Positions 1-14,400 of a DNA stretch of 64,000 nucleotides are shown here, piece by piece. The stretch covers positions 186,942 through 250,941 of the forward strand of contig VZSE01002018.1 in assembly GCA_013398275.1 (NCBI GenBank), written 5' to 3'. The stretch is from Promerops cafer (lineage: Eukaryota; Chordata; Aves; Passeriformes; Nectariniidae). The notes beneath the pieces were generated by a model. The model worked only from the letters and a program-made list of their open reading frames with translations, did not search any database and was not told the DNA's origin. The position numbers and the translations under genes are program-made. How positions within the stretch are numbered: the stretch's first letter is position 1; every line of letters starts with the position of its first letter.

Positions 1-3000
1 CTCCAGATGCTACTTGAACAAGAAACCTTTACTATCCTCATTAGGAAGACATCCCACAAACCCCCTGAGCCCTCACTCGTGCTTCCCACAGTGTAATACA
101 CCTCAGCCAGTGCATGGCAGTGCTGCAAATACGCAGCTGATCCTGGACAATCAACATGGTGGTACCTATGCACTAGGAAAGACCTAGCTCATCTGTAGCT
201 AAGGACCTCGTATTCAACTAATTCCCACTCCTCATCAAACAGTATCTCTGCCTCTAGTCTCTGTACCCAGATATTGTCTAACAGGGAAAAAACTGAGAAC
301 TGAAATTCATCATTTCAGTGCATGACAAAATATATGCAACCTGTAGAGATACTGGATTTATGTCGCAATACTTCCTGTGTCCTGAACACTAATCTTACCA
401 TGCTACTGAGCTTATAAATCAACCATCTCCCTCTTTCCCCTAGGAGGTGAAAGTGCTTTGTCAGCTCTCTGGAAATAATTAACAATCCTTGCTATTTCAC
501 AAGGTACCAATAATCTCTGTCACAGCCTCCAGCCTCACTGACACTACCCTAGTTAAATTCAAAGCAGCTACTCTCCACTTGTATTTGCTCTGAGATCTGC
601 TGCTCCTATTTCACACTCTCAGAAGAACTTGTAGACCCAACCGCTTGTCCACTTTTTCCAGCTGGCATAGCTGACCTAATGAAAAGTAAAATTCTGGCTT
701 TACTCATCATCTTTTCCACGTTTTCAGATCTGCAGATATAAACACAGAATACAGAGAACACCATGAAAAAAATCTGCCTTTCTGCACGGCTGCTGCCCAG
801 CAACTGCTGTCAAATCTCCCCTATCACTCTTCCTGTAATCTCCTGCCACAGCTCTTCTTTCTATATTTTCTTTCTTACCTCTCTGTCTTGCTTTCTATTT
901 CCCAGGCCTTGCTCTGCACTTCCACCAGGACTCACCAATGGAATACTGCTGTTGCTTCAGGTTACCAGCAGACTCAGGAGATTAGCACAGAGTTGGAGGA
1001 AGATGTAAAAATAAGAGGAAGGTGTCATAACCATCTTGCACTAGCCACAAACACAGATGACCTGTACACATGGCTTGACTCCTCAGGTGCACCTAAGCCC
1101 CTTGAAAAGGCTCACAAAAGTTTCTAGACTTCTCCATGGCATGCAAGAGGAAAGTTACACAACCTGTTCATATGCCTTTTTTTTTTTTCCTTTGTATTAC
1201 ACGCCCTAGTGGGACTCCAAAGTTTGTTTCAAGAAGGACATGTTTCTGATAGATGAAAATACAGCTACAGTCCAAATTACAGTATTAAGTGAAAATAAAG
1301 GAAAGAATAGAAGTTGGAAGAACTGTCAACCAAGAGGGATCTCTTTTCCAATCAGGCTTCTATTTTTCTCCCTCCTCTTCTCAGTTTTCTCTCAGGCCTC
1401 CCTTTCTCTGCATTTTTTTATTTCTCCTGAATGCTTTTCAGGATGCAGAAGTACAATTCCTAGCCCTCCCATCCTACAGCCTTGATAGTGAAAGCTCTGA
1501 GAGGCTGGTGGGGAGGGGGGTACGGATGACTGAAGACTCACACTTCTCCCATGGTCTGGTCCCAGGAGATTTATAACCTGAAATAATCCAAGTGCTATTT
1601 ATCAGCAGTGACAATCTTAATGTTCCCTACGCCCTGCCCACACAGCTATCAGACATCATACTAACTTCTGAGACTTCTGCTTATGCTAGAGCTTTTTTTT
1701 GGTTTGTTCTGTAGCAGGTTCATCCTGAAAGATCTAGACCACTTCACGACCTCACTGTACACAAGCCTTACAGCCCACCAGCAGACCATACCCTCCTCTG
1801 GAGTGAAACACCAGCTCTATTTTTTAGCTGCCACCAACACTGCATACATAGACATTATAGCAGATGGTGATGCAGAGCCCTCTGTCACCCCAGGCTGACA
1901 GGAGTGGAATTTGCTGAGTTAGAATTATTGTTACTTAGAACCCTGCATGCAGAATAGAGGAACAGTCATTTAAGAACAAAGCAAAAATAATATTCTGTGC
2001 TTGAGAAAGCCCAGCCCAAGAGGTCCACAAGTCTGTAAAGTAAATAATATAAAAGATGGTCTACAGGACAAAAGAAACTGTGAAGGTGAAAAAGGGAGTT
2101 TTAAAGGAGGAAGAGGAGAAAGGTGACAAAAGGATGACTACTTAACACTAACACAGGCTCTAGGAAAGAAACACAGAGGCAATAAGAGACAAAGCACCAA
2201 AGGGCAGCAGGGGATGAGAATCTGGACTGGAAGAAGATGCAGCAAGCATAATTTGCTTCAAGCAATACCTTTAGATGAAACAAAAAAGAGTGGAAAAGCA
2301 GGAAAAATACTTCAGTAGATGTCAGATAAGGCAACGGCTTCTAGATGAGAACAAAGCTCTTGACTAGGACATTTTATTAGACAAGATACCCATGGAGGCT
2401 TCAAAGAGCTACAGGAGGCAATTAGAGCTTTGGGAGAGAAAGAATGCTGTGAAAAAGGGCTAGGATGAGGGAGGGAGACTGGAAGAAAAGACAGCTTTTG
2501 TAGTAAAAGAAAGAAATAGATCATGGACCGAGGCTTGAACCGTAGCAAAAGATAGAAATTTAAGCTGTGCAGGGGCACATAGTAAGCCAGGCTGGATATG
2601 GAGAGACAATGACAGAGAACTCTCAGAGGACACTTGAAAGAAGGGTTGAGTTCACAGCAAAAAGTAAAAAGAACAAGGCCAGAAAGTTTAGGGCTTTCAT
2701 CATGGAGAAATAACAAGATAATGTGATGATATTCATGTGGACATGTACTGACTAATACTAGACTGAGTAGAGCAGAATTGACAGAAACAGGGCAGATTTT
2801 GAGAATCATCAGCTTTTGATAACTCAAGAAGAAAGAGGCAGAATGGGGAAAAAAATCTCACAACTGGCATCAGATAAATACTTACAGGAACACAAGGACA
2901 TGAAGGAGCCATTGAAGTAGATGTTGGAATAGAGGAATTTGGAAGGAAACTTGAACAGATCAGGATAGGGCAGGATGGCAGTGCAGTATGACATGATATG

Positions 3001-6000
3001 ATAGTATGACATGCCATGACTGGGCAAAAACCAAATGAGCTTTAAAGGGGAAGGGATGTGTCCCAGTTCCAGAAACAACCCAACTGTGACAGTCTGCACA
3101 GACCACCATATCCATGTCGATGATGCCATCTAAAGTAAATTACTTGTTAACTCGAGGTTGTCTTGTCCTACATCACAATGTGGTCACAGGTTGGAACTGA
3201 GAGCAAAAATAACAAGCAGAAAGACTTAAACAAACCCAGCAACAAGAGCAAGACACAGAAAATCAGATGAAAGAGAAGACAGCAAAATTAGGTTTTATAA
3301 GTGGATCCAAACTCATTCAGAACTTTAAAGTGAATCTGACTGTCCTGGTGAACTCTCAGGTAAAGAACATCAGGCTTCAAAACTTAAAAGAAAACAGCCT
3401 TTAGTAGAATAAAAATAAGATTATTTGTTTATTTTAAATAGAGAAAATTTCAAGCACAGAAGTCAGGAAGTATAGAAATAAATATATTGTCTATACACAA
3501 CTCTCCCTCACCCACTGTGACCTTGGTTGCAATTAAGTTGATGACCTTCTGAGCTGCTAAAATTTTGTGCTTACACTCTATTGCCTGGGAGATTGTTTCC
3601 ATATCTCCACAGCTTGGATGCCTCCTCCCTTACAGCTGCCCCCTTCTAAAATTGCAGCCCTCAATTCCCTTGGTGATTCTCTACCCTACAGCACCCCGTA
3701 GCTTCTATTAAATAATTTCTTCTTTTCATCTGCTGAAAGGCTTTCCAAATGAAGAGGTGTATTACTGGTGGGGTAGAAAAGTGAATAGTTTGTCTTAGGA
3801 TAAACCAAGAACAAATCAAATAGGCACAGCGTGTATACAAGTACCAAAAGAAGAAGAAAAGTAATTACGAAAAAGTAATATTAGACTCCTGAGAAGGTGA
3901 AAACTTTTTCAAACTGGATTGTGCATCCAATAGCAGCTAAAGTCAGTGAGAACTAGCAAACACTCAATTAACTGACTGAAGTCGATTCAGTGGATTTCTT
4001 ATTTTCTAGGAGGATAATTTTGCACCACAAACATTCTCTGATGTAGTCAGCTTGAAGATGTTATAAGCAGAAAGGAACATCTAGGAAATACAGACCTATA
4101 TCTAATGATCAAAACCTAGTAAGGATACCTCTAAGCTAGTGAATTTGTTATTATTCCAGCACAGAGAATCTGTGGCTTGTGCCTTTCTTCCCCTTCTCCC
4201 TGTAGATTGCTTTTTGCTCAGGTAAAATGAATAATTGCCCATTAGATCTGTCAGTCATGCTGTGACACACAGCCTGACCGACACCACGAGGGTGGAAAGA
4301 ACGTGCAGTGATGAGCTGTGCAGAGCTGGCCTGCCACAGGCCCCTGGGTTTGAATTCAATTTGGCTAATTTCAAGTGGAGAATGTTGATTCTTACGTAAA
4401 ATGTGGCCAACTATGAAGATGTGTGGTCACAGTTGAAAGGTTTAGGAGGAGGAACTGGCTTATGAAGGGAAAATTTTTGGGGAAGTTTCAAGGACATGTT
4501 TGTGGTGTGCCTGAGCTGGGATTGGTCAAGAAGAAGGAACCCTGAGTATGGACAGAGTATCTCCAGGAGGCCATGGCTGGGATTAGAGCTATGCAAGAAA
4601 AATTATTTCATTTTCCGGATATATGTTCCACTTTCAAATGCCTGAAAAGTAGTATCACTAAAGCCCTATGATCTATAGATCTCTATGAGAGTGATCACAT
4701 TACCTAATTTAGAGGACTTGAGGAGAAGACCGGCCGAAAAAGACAGTCCTAATTTTTTAACGTACTGGAACTACTGATCAAGAAGCTTTATGCAAGGAAA
4801 AAAATTAATTTTCAGCCAGCTCAGCTGTCCATTCCTGCTGATGCATGGCCACGTGAATGTCAGGAAAGAAGGGATCAGGAATGCATCTAGAAATGAGGAA
4901 AAGGACTGTCTTTTCTGATTGCAACAGAGCCCTAATCCACCATAAAAATTTTCTCAGTAGCACTTGGTTCTTCCGGTCTCAGGCAACTGAGATACAGGAT
5001 GCCAAAAAAAGGGTTGTAGCACAGATGTGTTATCACTACCACTGAAGATTTTTTTTTTTATATACCTTATTAGGACAGTTGTAAATCCTGCAAAGTTTTG
5101 ACTAAGCTTCCTGTTTTCCTTCTCCTTCCCCCATCTAAATGCAGATACCCATACAAAAACACCTAACCCTCCAGCACAGCAGGGGTCTTGCCTGTTTTCC
5201 ATAAAACAATCCCTGGTGGTAATATGAGATAAAGACTAAGGTAAACAGAGGAAAGATAGTCTTTCTCTTGGCAGCCTGAATAATAAATCCATCGCAAATG
5301 AGGGCAAAGAAATTCCCCTGCAGCAATAACCTTTGCTGTTATCACTGGCTGCTGATATGGGGATGATAGCAAGAGTCAGCATGACATTCACTGGACTCCC
5401 TCTCTGTTCCATCAGCCCCTTGCTTTGACTTGTAGGAAGGTGCTGGGGGAAGGGAGGAAGAACTGCATCAAGCACGTGCATCCAGGTTGAAGTACTGGGC
5501 CACTCTTTGGCACGAAGGCTGCAAGAAGTCTTTTCTCTGTCAAGCTTTTTAAACTAGAGCTACTGCCCACCTATTAGCAAGAGCCAATTTAGATTGTCAC
5601 AAGGGGAAAAACAGTGCAAGAAGTACACCAGGACCATGAGGGGATACAGTCTCCAGATGCCAAAGAGACAGGTAGCTTAGTGTATTAAGCCCAGGACAAG
5701 ATAAATCAGCAAAAGAAATTGCAGGACTTTCCCCATGAATGGCATTGCGTCCCAGGGCTGGCATTTAATGTCCATGCCATCTAAAAATATTAAATCTGGA
5801 ACAGGAGTCCAGGAAGGGGCTGTAGGTTGACACTGGAAACTATTAACCAAGGTCAGGAATGGTGGAGAGATAATGGGCCAATGAAGAAGAAGGTGTTGAG
5901 AATAAATGGTGGAAACTATTCTTACTTTCACTTATGTTAGGAGCTGAAATTACTTCTACAAGCTGCTAAACTCAGACTGTTCATGTGAAATTACAGATCT

Positions 6001-9000
6001 TTGGATGTTGTGTTTGTTCAAGACCATTGCTCACAGTCCTGCTCTTGCATTATTAGGTGTTCAGAATCAGCAACAATGCCTAAGAGTACCTGTGGTATCC
6101 TGTTCAAGCACTGTCCTTGGTCTGCGGTGCATATCAACTTTTTCCTGTCTATATCAGAGCCAGATTCTATTCTGCATTATGTCTATAGCTTATTTTGAAA
6201 GGAATGAGTTAGTAAACAAAAACAAAACAAAAAAACCCAGTAGAAATGGATTTCGTGAAATGCTTCAAATCCCACTCGTTCTGCTGGATTTTCTTGCATC
6301 AGGAAGAGAGTTGTTGGTTTCTGGCAGGTGCACTGGCTGGGCTGGGGACAGAAATGCCCCAGACCACTGGTTTTTGGGCACCATGAGGACGACAAGCTCA
6401 CACAAGTCTGCAGGCTCCTCAGACCTATCATGCTATGAATTTGCTGAAGACTCATTGCTCTGGGAAGAAGATGCAGCTGACCCTTGCCATGGCAGCTTTC
6501 AACCTAATCTTCATCAAAGAGGAAAGGGATGCAGAGGGCATTGCTGTGGTGCTTCCCTGTACCAGAGGGACCACAGTTCTGGCTACAGAACTTGCTAGTG
6601 GAAAGCACAGCTGGTCCCAGTGGCACCACCACTGCCAGCCAACAGGTTCCTTATCCCCCTTCCTTCTCCCTCCAAATAAAACTGCTCCAAATGACACCAT
6701 TAAATCCCATGGGATGGAGGTGAGGTCTCTGTAGGGGCAGGGTATTCTCCTTGCTTTGGGCAGGAGGGTTGTCCATCATCTTCCTGAAGGAGATCTTCAC
6801 CTTTGTGGTAGGACCACTTGAACAGACATGTCTGTCTATACAATTTCATATTCAGTTTTGTCATACTGTTCATTAGAGTCCTGTCCTCTCTTGACCTCTA
6901 GTCTTGTATGCTGGGGAACATGATCATTGCCCTGAATCAGCTGCTGAGCATTCAGATCTGCTTAGGAGGGCATTAACATCTTTAATGTCTGTGTTCTGAT
7001 ACCAGGTCTGAAATATCATTTTTATCAAGATGCTTTCCTCTGCCATCCACAGTCCATCCACAGGAGGGTCTAGACCCAGCTTTGAATTTTTATTACATTG
7101 CTGCATTGGAAATAAGAGGCAGATATCATTGAGAAGGCAGGAGGTCACTAGGTTACTAGGAATCCCTAAAGGATTCCTAGTAAACCCTCCAACCAGAAAA
7201 TAAGCATATCATCTGCATCCTGGCAGGGGACAGCACTCATGTTAAGGATCTGAGGAAGGCTAAAGAAGGACTGAGGCCTTTTTGTGTGGACCTGTTTTCT
7301 TTAGATACCATCCCGGTGTCCTTCAGTAACCTTCACGTCTTCTGGAAATGTTTCACTTTTTTGAACACTTCTCTTAACAGATTAAAAAGCTTCTTTGTTT
7401 TTTATGTGGTTTTCCATTTGATCCATTCTAGTTGATGTTTTGGCCCTTGTTGTTTCCATGGGGGTAATGACTCCAAGCGCATTGTGGTCACCATGAAGTA
7501 GTGGTTCCAGCTAAGAAGCCGAATGGTTTAGCGTGGTATATCAGGTTCTGATGAAATACTGTTATGGAACCTGTTGTGTCTGTCCTCCATATTCAGTAGC
7601 AAAAAACCATCAGCTGATGACTGTTCCTTCTCTTTAGAGAAGATCCATTTACTACAGAACCAAACACACTGATCTGGAAAAGTGGAAAGAAGAAGAGAGA
7701 AGCCTACACATATAAAAAAGAGTTGGGTTGGAAGTGGAAACCACTAGAGGTTCTGAGAGTGAAAAATCCTTGTGGAAGGATTTGGAAAGGGTGTTCCAGA
7801 GTATCTTAGCATATTCTGTTAATCCACTACATTATTATTACACTACTTATTTGCTACATAGCATTCAAGTGGTTTCCCCCAGTGATGGAACAGTAAAAGA
7901 GAATAAAGGTAATATATGGCCGCTCAGGGCTAGAACTAATTGGGAGTGAGAAGTCCCATGGGGAAGGACTACTTCTTGTAGGTATTCTGACTCTTTCTGA
8001 GGGCTTGCATTGAGGGGCTACTAGTGTCAGGGTGGAGCAAGATGCTGTACCTGAGCTCTGCACAGAAAAGGCTGCCTGTCACACTGTGCACCTGACTAAT
8101 CAAAAGCCAGTGATGTATCAGGCCCTGACCTTCTTAAGTCTCCCTTCTTCCACAATTCCAGACTAAGTGTTAAGTCTAGTCTTTTATATTTTGGTATGAG
8201 GCAGTTATAATGAAAAAAATATATATTTTCTAGGGTCATGGCATAAGAGTAGTTGGTACTGCTTTTGAAATGCAGCTGGGTTAAAGAAGAGAGAACACAC
8301 AGAAGTTCAGGATTTTTCAGCGTTGGCCTGAACCGTTACAGCTGCCTCAAAACTGTGAGTGGCATAAAGAAAGGATGGTCATATTCCCTTCCTTGCACCA
8401 GCTCTGATGTGTCTATCTGAGCATTGTGAAAGGTAAACTGATGGAAAACACTCACGTCTTCATGCAGTTAACTGCTCTGAGTCGTGCTCTGAGCGAGTTC
8501 GCAGCAGGTCAGGGAAGCAGCATTTGAGAACAAAGCTGTTCGCCGGGCTGTCAATAGATCATGTCAGCCACAACGTACATGCTCACATGCAGCACTAAAA
8601 CACATGTGTAGGCAAGAGAACTTTGCTTAGCCCTGGTTTCATCTTCCCAAGAGTAAGATTTCCATGTACCTCTGGAATAAAGTTCCTACACCGTGCTGAC
8701 TGTTTCTTCTGTCACTACCCTGCTGCATAGCTGCCATGTGTTTAATCCTGCTTTTGCCTTTACCATTCCTGGAAAGCTTAGGTGAACCTGCAGCTCTTTT
8801 GCCCTTTGAGCCTGGAGCACTGTGGACTTCAAACTAATGGAAACGAGGCTTCCAACATGCCCTATTTCTATATGGAATTGGAACTAAAAGCAGCCTGCCC
8901 TCAGTACCATGTCCCCTACAGTTGATAACAAACTTGATGCCAAGCAGAATTAACATCAAATACCTCTCTGGTCTGGATAAGGGCTCACAGGGTGCTCTTA

Positions 9001-9735
9001 AGTTATTCATAGGAATAAAAACAGACTGACTGAAGAACTGTACAGGGCTTTAACAGGAAGATTGAGCAATAAAATTACAGATGAAAAGTCACAATAAATC
9101 TGAAGTGATTAAGGAGGAACAGACATTCTAGCTTTGCATACACAAGAACTGTCCAACAATGTAAGCTCTCTATATGTAAAAATAAGTTCTTGGGGTTACA
9201 CAGAATGATCCTAATGACCTCTTTTATGGTTAAGAAGTAGGAAAATAATACCTAATTAAATACAACATGCAATACATCTGAGTAATGTTTGCTTTCTGTT
9301 TCCTCTAGTCTCAAAAAGAATATAGTAGAACAGGGAGAGTTTCAGAAGATGGTCAAATTATGGAACAGCTGCTGTATGAGGAACAGTTAAGTGGACTTGA
9401 ACCTCCCAGGCTGGAAAGGACAATGAGGTCTGGAAAATACTGAGCTGTATGAAGAAAATTAACTGAGAAGGTTAACTTGGCTGTATCTCAGGAGGTAGGG
9501 TCTTGTTCTATTGAAGTCACAACTCCTTGAATTCAGATGCAGGCAAACAGTTTTAATTTGCTTTTCTGTAATAGAAGTAAATGACAGGTTTGTGTGAGTC
9601 ATTTAACAACAAGGGTAGATAAGAGAGTTAATTACAGACAAAGAATTAAAAATACATTTTGTGTCATATTTAGAAGACAATAATCTTGTAGAACAGTAGG
9701 TAATTTGAACTGCTGTTCCTCTGAGTACTTAAGTT
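1..9735. other. Intergenic, no recognisable gene
   Basis: I see no exon with convincing splice borders or protein similarity and no clear repeat. The open frames are short and start-poor. About 2040-3000 is markedly purine-rich on the plus strand, which gives a run of long minus-strand frames without protein character. The next gene expected after CASP2 in mammals, CLCN1, is not recognisable here. Confidence 0.55.
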
Positions 9736-11480
9736 AATTACAGAATTACAGAATATTTGAGTTTTGGATGGGACATCTGCTGTCTTGTCCAATACTATGT
9801 TCAAACAGTGTCAGCAGGAGAAAGTTGCCTTGGGCTGTGCCCAGACAGTTTTTGGATGTCTCCAAGGATGCAACAGTCACTCCAGGTAAACCTGTGGCAG
9901 TGCTCAGTCATGCAAAAGCCTCTTTCTTTATGTTCAGACAGAAATTCCTGTGTTTCAATTTGTGCCCATTCCATCTTGTCCTGTGACTGGGCTCTACTGA
10001 GAAGAGAATGTCTCTATCATCTTCAGTCTTCCATCAGATAATAAGTCCTCCCCTGAGCCTTTGCTGAACAATCCCAGGTCTTTCAGCCTTTCCTCAGATG
10101 TGAGATGCTCCTGTCCTTTCATCATCTTTGTGGCCTTTTGCAGAACCCTCTCCAGTAACTCCACAGGTTTTATGAACTGGGGAGCTCAGACCTGGACACA
10201 GGACTCCAGGTTTAACCTCATCACAGCTAAGTGGAAGGATGTGCTGCTGATCACAAACCTTGGAGCCCTGCAGTTCAGCCAGTTTTCCATCCACTCCGAG
10301 GTCCACTTGTCCAGCCTGTACTTATTCAGCTTACTATGAGGATGTGGTGGGTGACAAAAGCATTGCTAAAGTAAAGATAAACAATCCACTGCTCTTCCTT
10401 CATCCACCAGGCTGTCTCGGCTGATTACTGAACTGTATGTTGGTGAAGTGTGATTTTCCCTTCACAATTCCATGCTGGCCACTCCCAATTGTCTTTCTGT
10501 CCTTCATGTGTCTGGAAATGGTTTCCAAGATGAGTTGCTCTATCACCTTTATGGGGATTGAGCTGAAGTGGGTCAACCTGCAGTTTGCTGGACTTCTTGC
10601 TCCTTTTGAAGATAGGAGTGACATTTGTTTCCTTACTGTCCTCAGTTACCACTCTGAATCCCTATCACCTTTGAAAGGTTAAATAGAGATGCAATGAGAT
10701 TGACCAACTCCCTCATGCTGGTTGGTGCATCCCATCAGGTTCCATGGATTTGTGCATGCCCAGTTTGTTTAAATGTCCTCTGACCTCATCCTCCTCCAGT
10801 GAGGGTCCTTGCTCTTCATCACCTTGTTTAGAACCAATTTGCCTTGATTCTTTAGAAGAGGGCCCACGTTTTCCATTGCCTTAATTTTGCTGCTGATACC
10901 CCTGTAGAAGCCTTTCTTGTTGCCCTTCATATGCCTCACCAGATTAAACTGCATATGAGCTTTGGTTTTCTTAACCTCATCCTTTAACACGTGGCTGGTG
11001 TCCCTAGATTCTTCCCAGGTCACCTGAGTTTACTCAGGACCTCCTTCCTAATTCATGCAGGCCTCCTGCTGCCTTTGCTTGATTTCCTGCTCATAAGAAT
11101 GGATCATTCCTGAGCTTGGAGAAGATGATTCCTGTACAAAAACCAGCTCTCTCAGACCCCTCTTCCCTTTAGGGCCATTTCTCATGGGATTCTTCCAAGA
11201 AGATCCGTGAAGAGTCAAAGTCTTCTCTCCTGAACTCAAGGACTGAGACGTCATATTGAGCCCTTCTCCCTCCTCAGATCCAGAAGCTGTCCTGGATGTT
11301 CACATCCCTAACTCATCCTTCCTCCTTTGTAAGTATCAGGTCCAGCAGACCTCCTCCTTTTGCTGTCTCTTTGATTATCTTGTTATGAACTTGTTGGCAA
11401 TGCACTCCAGAAACCTCCTGGATTGCTTGTGCCCTGTTCTTACTGCTGCAGCAGGTCGCTTCCAGGGACTATGAACGTGA
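9736..11480 (-). mobile_element. CR1 LINE, 5'-truncated, with decayed ORF2 and 3' end
   Basis: The minus strand shows CR1 ORF2 pieces in broken frames. At 10.8-11.0 kb there is KAHMQFNLVRHMKGNKKGF and later MENVGPLL. At 10.6 kb there is NVTPIFKRSKKSSK, a reverse-transcriptase segment. The untranslated 3' part (10335-9736) ends in the CR1 tail ATTCTGTAATTCTGTAA. Frameshifts and stops throughout show it is long dead. At about 1.75 kb it is the longest repeat in the window. The upper boundary is approximate. Confidence 0.88.
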
Positions 11481-14400
11481 CCTCTTCCAATGGTCTGAAG
11501 AAAGCATCATCTAATTCTGAAATTTGTTTGCAGGACTGTGGTCAGTCCTGGGCTGACCACATACTCAAAAACGGATAGTTATTTTTCTGCAGCTGTTAAA
11601 AGCAGTGTGTTCCTCCTCACAGTTAAATACTTTGTCAGCCTCTGTGACTGGTCTTCAGGCAAATTCTCTTCAGTGTCCCAGTAGAGATATGGGTAAGTCC
11701 AAGTCTCAGGATATAGACATCCATAGTCACTATAGTAGGTTACACGTAATCAAAGGATGTGTATCCTAGACTATGCACAGGTAAGACTAGTTGGACAAAC
11801 TTCCACCTGAAACAAACTTGAAGGTGCACAATGTAATGTTTCCTCACAGCACCAAATCAGAAAACAACATACTGCGTGTAATTTGTCAGAATTTTTAGAG
11901 CTACAGGTATTTGACTTCCTTTGAAAAAGTGTAGGTGCCACTCACACCCACAATAGCAGTGTGCAATAGATGAAGTTGCTTTGTATTTTTATATGCTTCT
12001 AGAATCCACTCTCAGTGCTGACAGTTGATAGGCAAACATTCCTGATCCATGACCTTTTACAAATATGTTGTGGAAGTGGATGACTGTCAATCCCAACAGC
12101 CACTTGATTCCCTTAAGAACAAATAAGAATCAATTTCTTCACGAAGAGGCAGGAATTTGTTGTAGAGATAAATGGCTGAATTTTAAAAAACATGAGCAAA
12201 TACTTTAACCCCCACTATGTCCTTATCAAGCTCCAAAGACTGAAGTGTTTGTTGCAGTCACGACATGTGGAGGATCTCTTTGCTACCTCTACGTGCAGTG
12301 CTGAGAATTGTGTGATTAACAAATACAAAAACATTATATGCCTTCCCATGCAAAGAAACAGCAATGAAATCTGGTTCCACCAAGAAGTTCCATGTCACTT
12401 AACAGAAAATATGAACACTTAAAATAAGCAGGTTCCAATAAGGTAGCGACCAGCATTACTAAACTTACATCTGTCCTGCCTCTGCATTCACAAGTTAACA
12501 GTGATCATTGCAACACACAGGTACATGGAAGCTGTCCCATCAGTACTGACAGCAGCAACTTCCTGCTACTTTGCTAAAGTAAACATTAACAAAAGAACTT
12601 ATTTTAATGTTGTGTTTTACTGCCAGCTTCTCTTCTGCATGCCCAGGCTCTGTGCTGCGATTTTGTGGAGATTCACAACAGTAGTTGACTTTACCCTGAG
12701 GATTTTTATTTGCTGTACATTTCTGTATTGATGAATTATTTCTCATCTACCATACTTTGTATGCCATCTGCTGTACAGCTGGGGCAGTAATCTCTGTATT
12801 CCAATTTCACCTCTACTGCCATTGTTGAGAATTATACTAGCAACAGGTCTGTCTTTTTCTAATGTCAGGAATTCTAGTACATGGCCTTTCCACACATAAA
12901 CCCCCTACCACAAACTTGCCTGAAATAATTTAATCTGCTATATTGCCAAAGTAGCACACACCAGATGTCAAAGCAATCATGTATGTTCTTTGTCCATATA
13001 AAAAAAGCTTATAGCATGCAGTTACCCTATTAGGTTTCACACAAATGTGGGATATCCCCATATGCCATTTACACACGAACAAGTTTTTTTACCTTTTACA
13101 ACACAAGATCAATAGCAATGTTTAGACCAATTGGCATGCTGCCAGCCCTTGGAATTTATTTCTTTGGGCAGAAGGCCTGTAGAATTCATGGAAATGTAAT
13201 TCTGGACACCTTCACAATAGAGCCCAATACCTGAATGATGTTGGAAATGGGTTAAAAAAAATACTTTTCTGCAAGTAGCAAAAAAGGCCCCTTGCACTCC
13301 CTGCCAGGATGGTGCCATCCAGGATATGGTGTCTGCAGGCAACCTGCTGCTGTGGGGATGTAACTGCTCCCATAGCTCAGTACCAGGACAATGGGGGCAA
13401 CAGCCAGGCAAGGTAAAGCCTTTGGTACCATTTCTGTTGCACATGCTACCGTTAAACCAAACTTTCTCCATGGAAAAGGTGTTTAGGTCAGGAATATACA
13501 GCACGGGTGTGCAGCTGTGGGCATCACCACAGGAAGTCTTGCCTGGATGGTTGACTGGAGAAGCTGAAGGAGCAGGGTTAATTCACCCCAGAGAAAAGGC
13601 TGATTTGCAAACAGCAAATGCAAATACACCCAGGGGGAGGGTACAGACAAGCCAGCACCAGGCTCTTCCAAGAGAGGCACGAGGAAGATGCAAGAGGCAA
13701 CAGCCATGATTAGAAACAAGGGAAATTCATAACCAAGCAAGGGAACTGGGTTGGGTACTGCCAATGTTCCCTTCCATTCTAGGTCCTTCTGTGATTCTTA
13801 GGCTTTTTGCTTTGATGGCAACAAAACCAAAATACTGGCACACGAACTTAAATTGTTAATAGAACAATGGAGACCAGGCCCGCTAGCAATACAAACTGGA
13901 AATGAGAAAATTTCCTCAAGAAGCTGTTAGTTCTCACAGCAGAGCTTAAAACCACAGCAAAATATAGCAAAAATTCCTATCCCCATCTTTTAAACAGGTA
14001 GGGTAGCCCTGAACATCTCTCCCATGCAGAGATGGACTGAAGAAAGAATTCTTTTTTTTCTGTTCCATTGTCATTCTCAGAAGCCTACATCTTGCCATGT
14101 ACATCTTGTTCATCTGCCTCTTTTGTCCTCTCCAGCTTTGGAATTGGCAATAGAAATCTGCACAAGTGATCTTTCTCATGACCTCAGTTCCCCAGGTCTC
14201 TTCTGCCTTCTGACATTACTTTCTGTATGATTGACAACACTTTCAAAAATAAAGAGAGGAGAGGGGAGCTGGGGAGGATCCCCCCTCTGCCTTGGGACAG
14301 CACAGGGAAAGGGTCACATAGGATATTTTTAGAACAGAATCCAATGGCAGTGATGTGAGGAAGGCGCAGAGAAAAACACAGCTGTGAAACCTAACACTTG

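Noticed and set aside
2312..2827. 171-codon minus-strand frame
   Set aside because: Follows from the purine-rich plus strand; Leu/Ser/Pro-rich translation with no recognisable domain.
6005..6598. Long plus-strand frame of 197 codons
   Set aside because: Low-complexity start, no domain, no splice context, and the opposite strand is also open over much of it. Probably chance.
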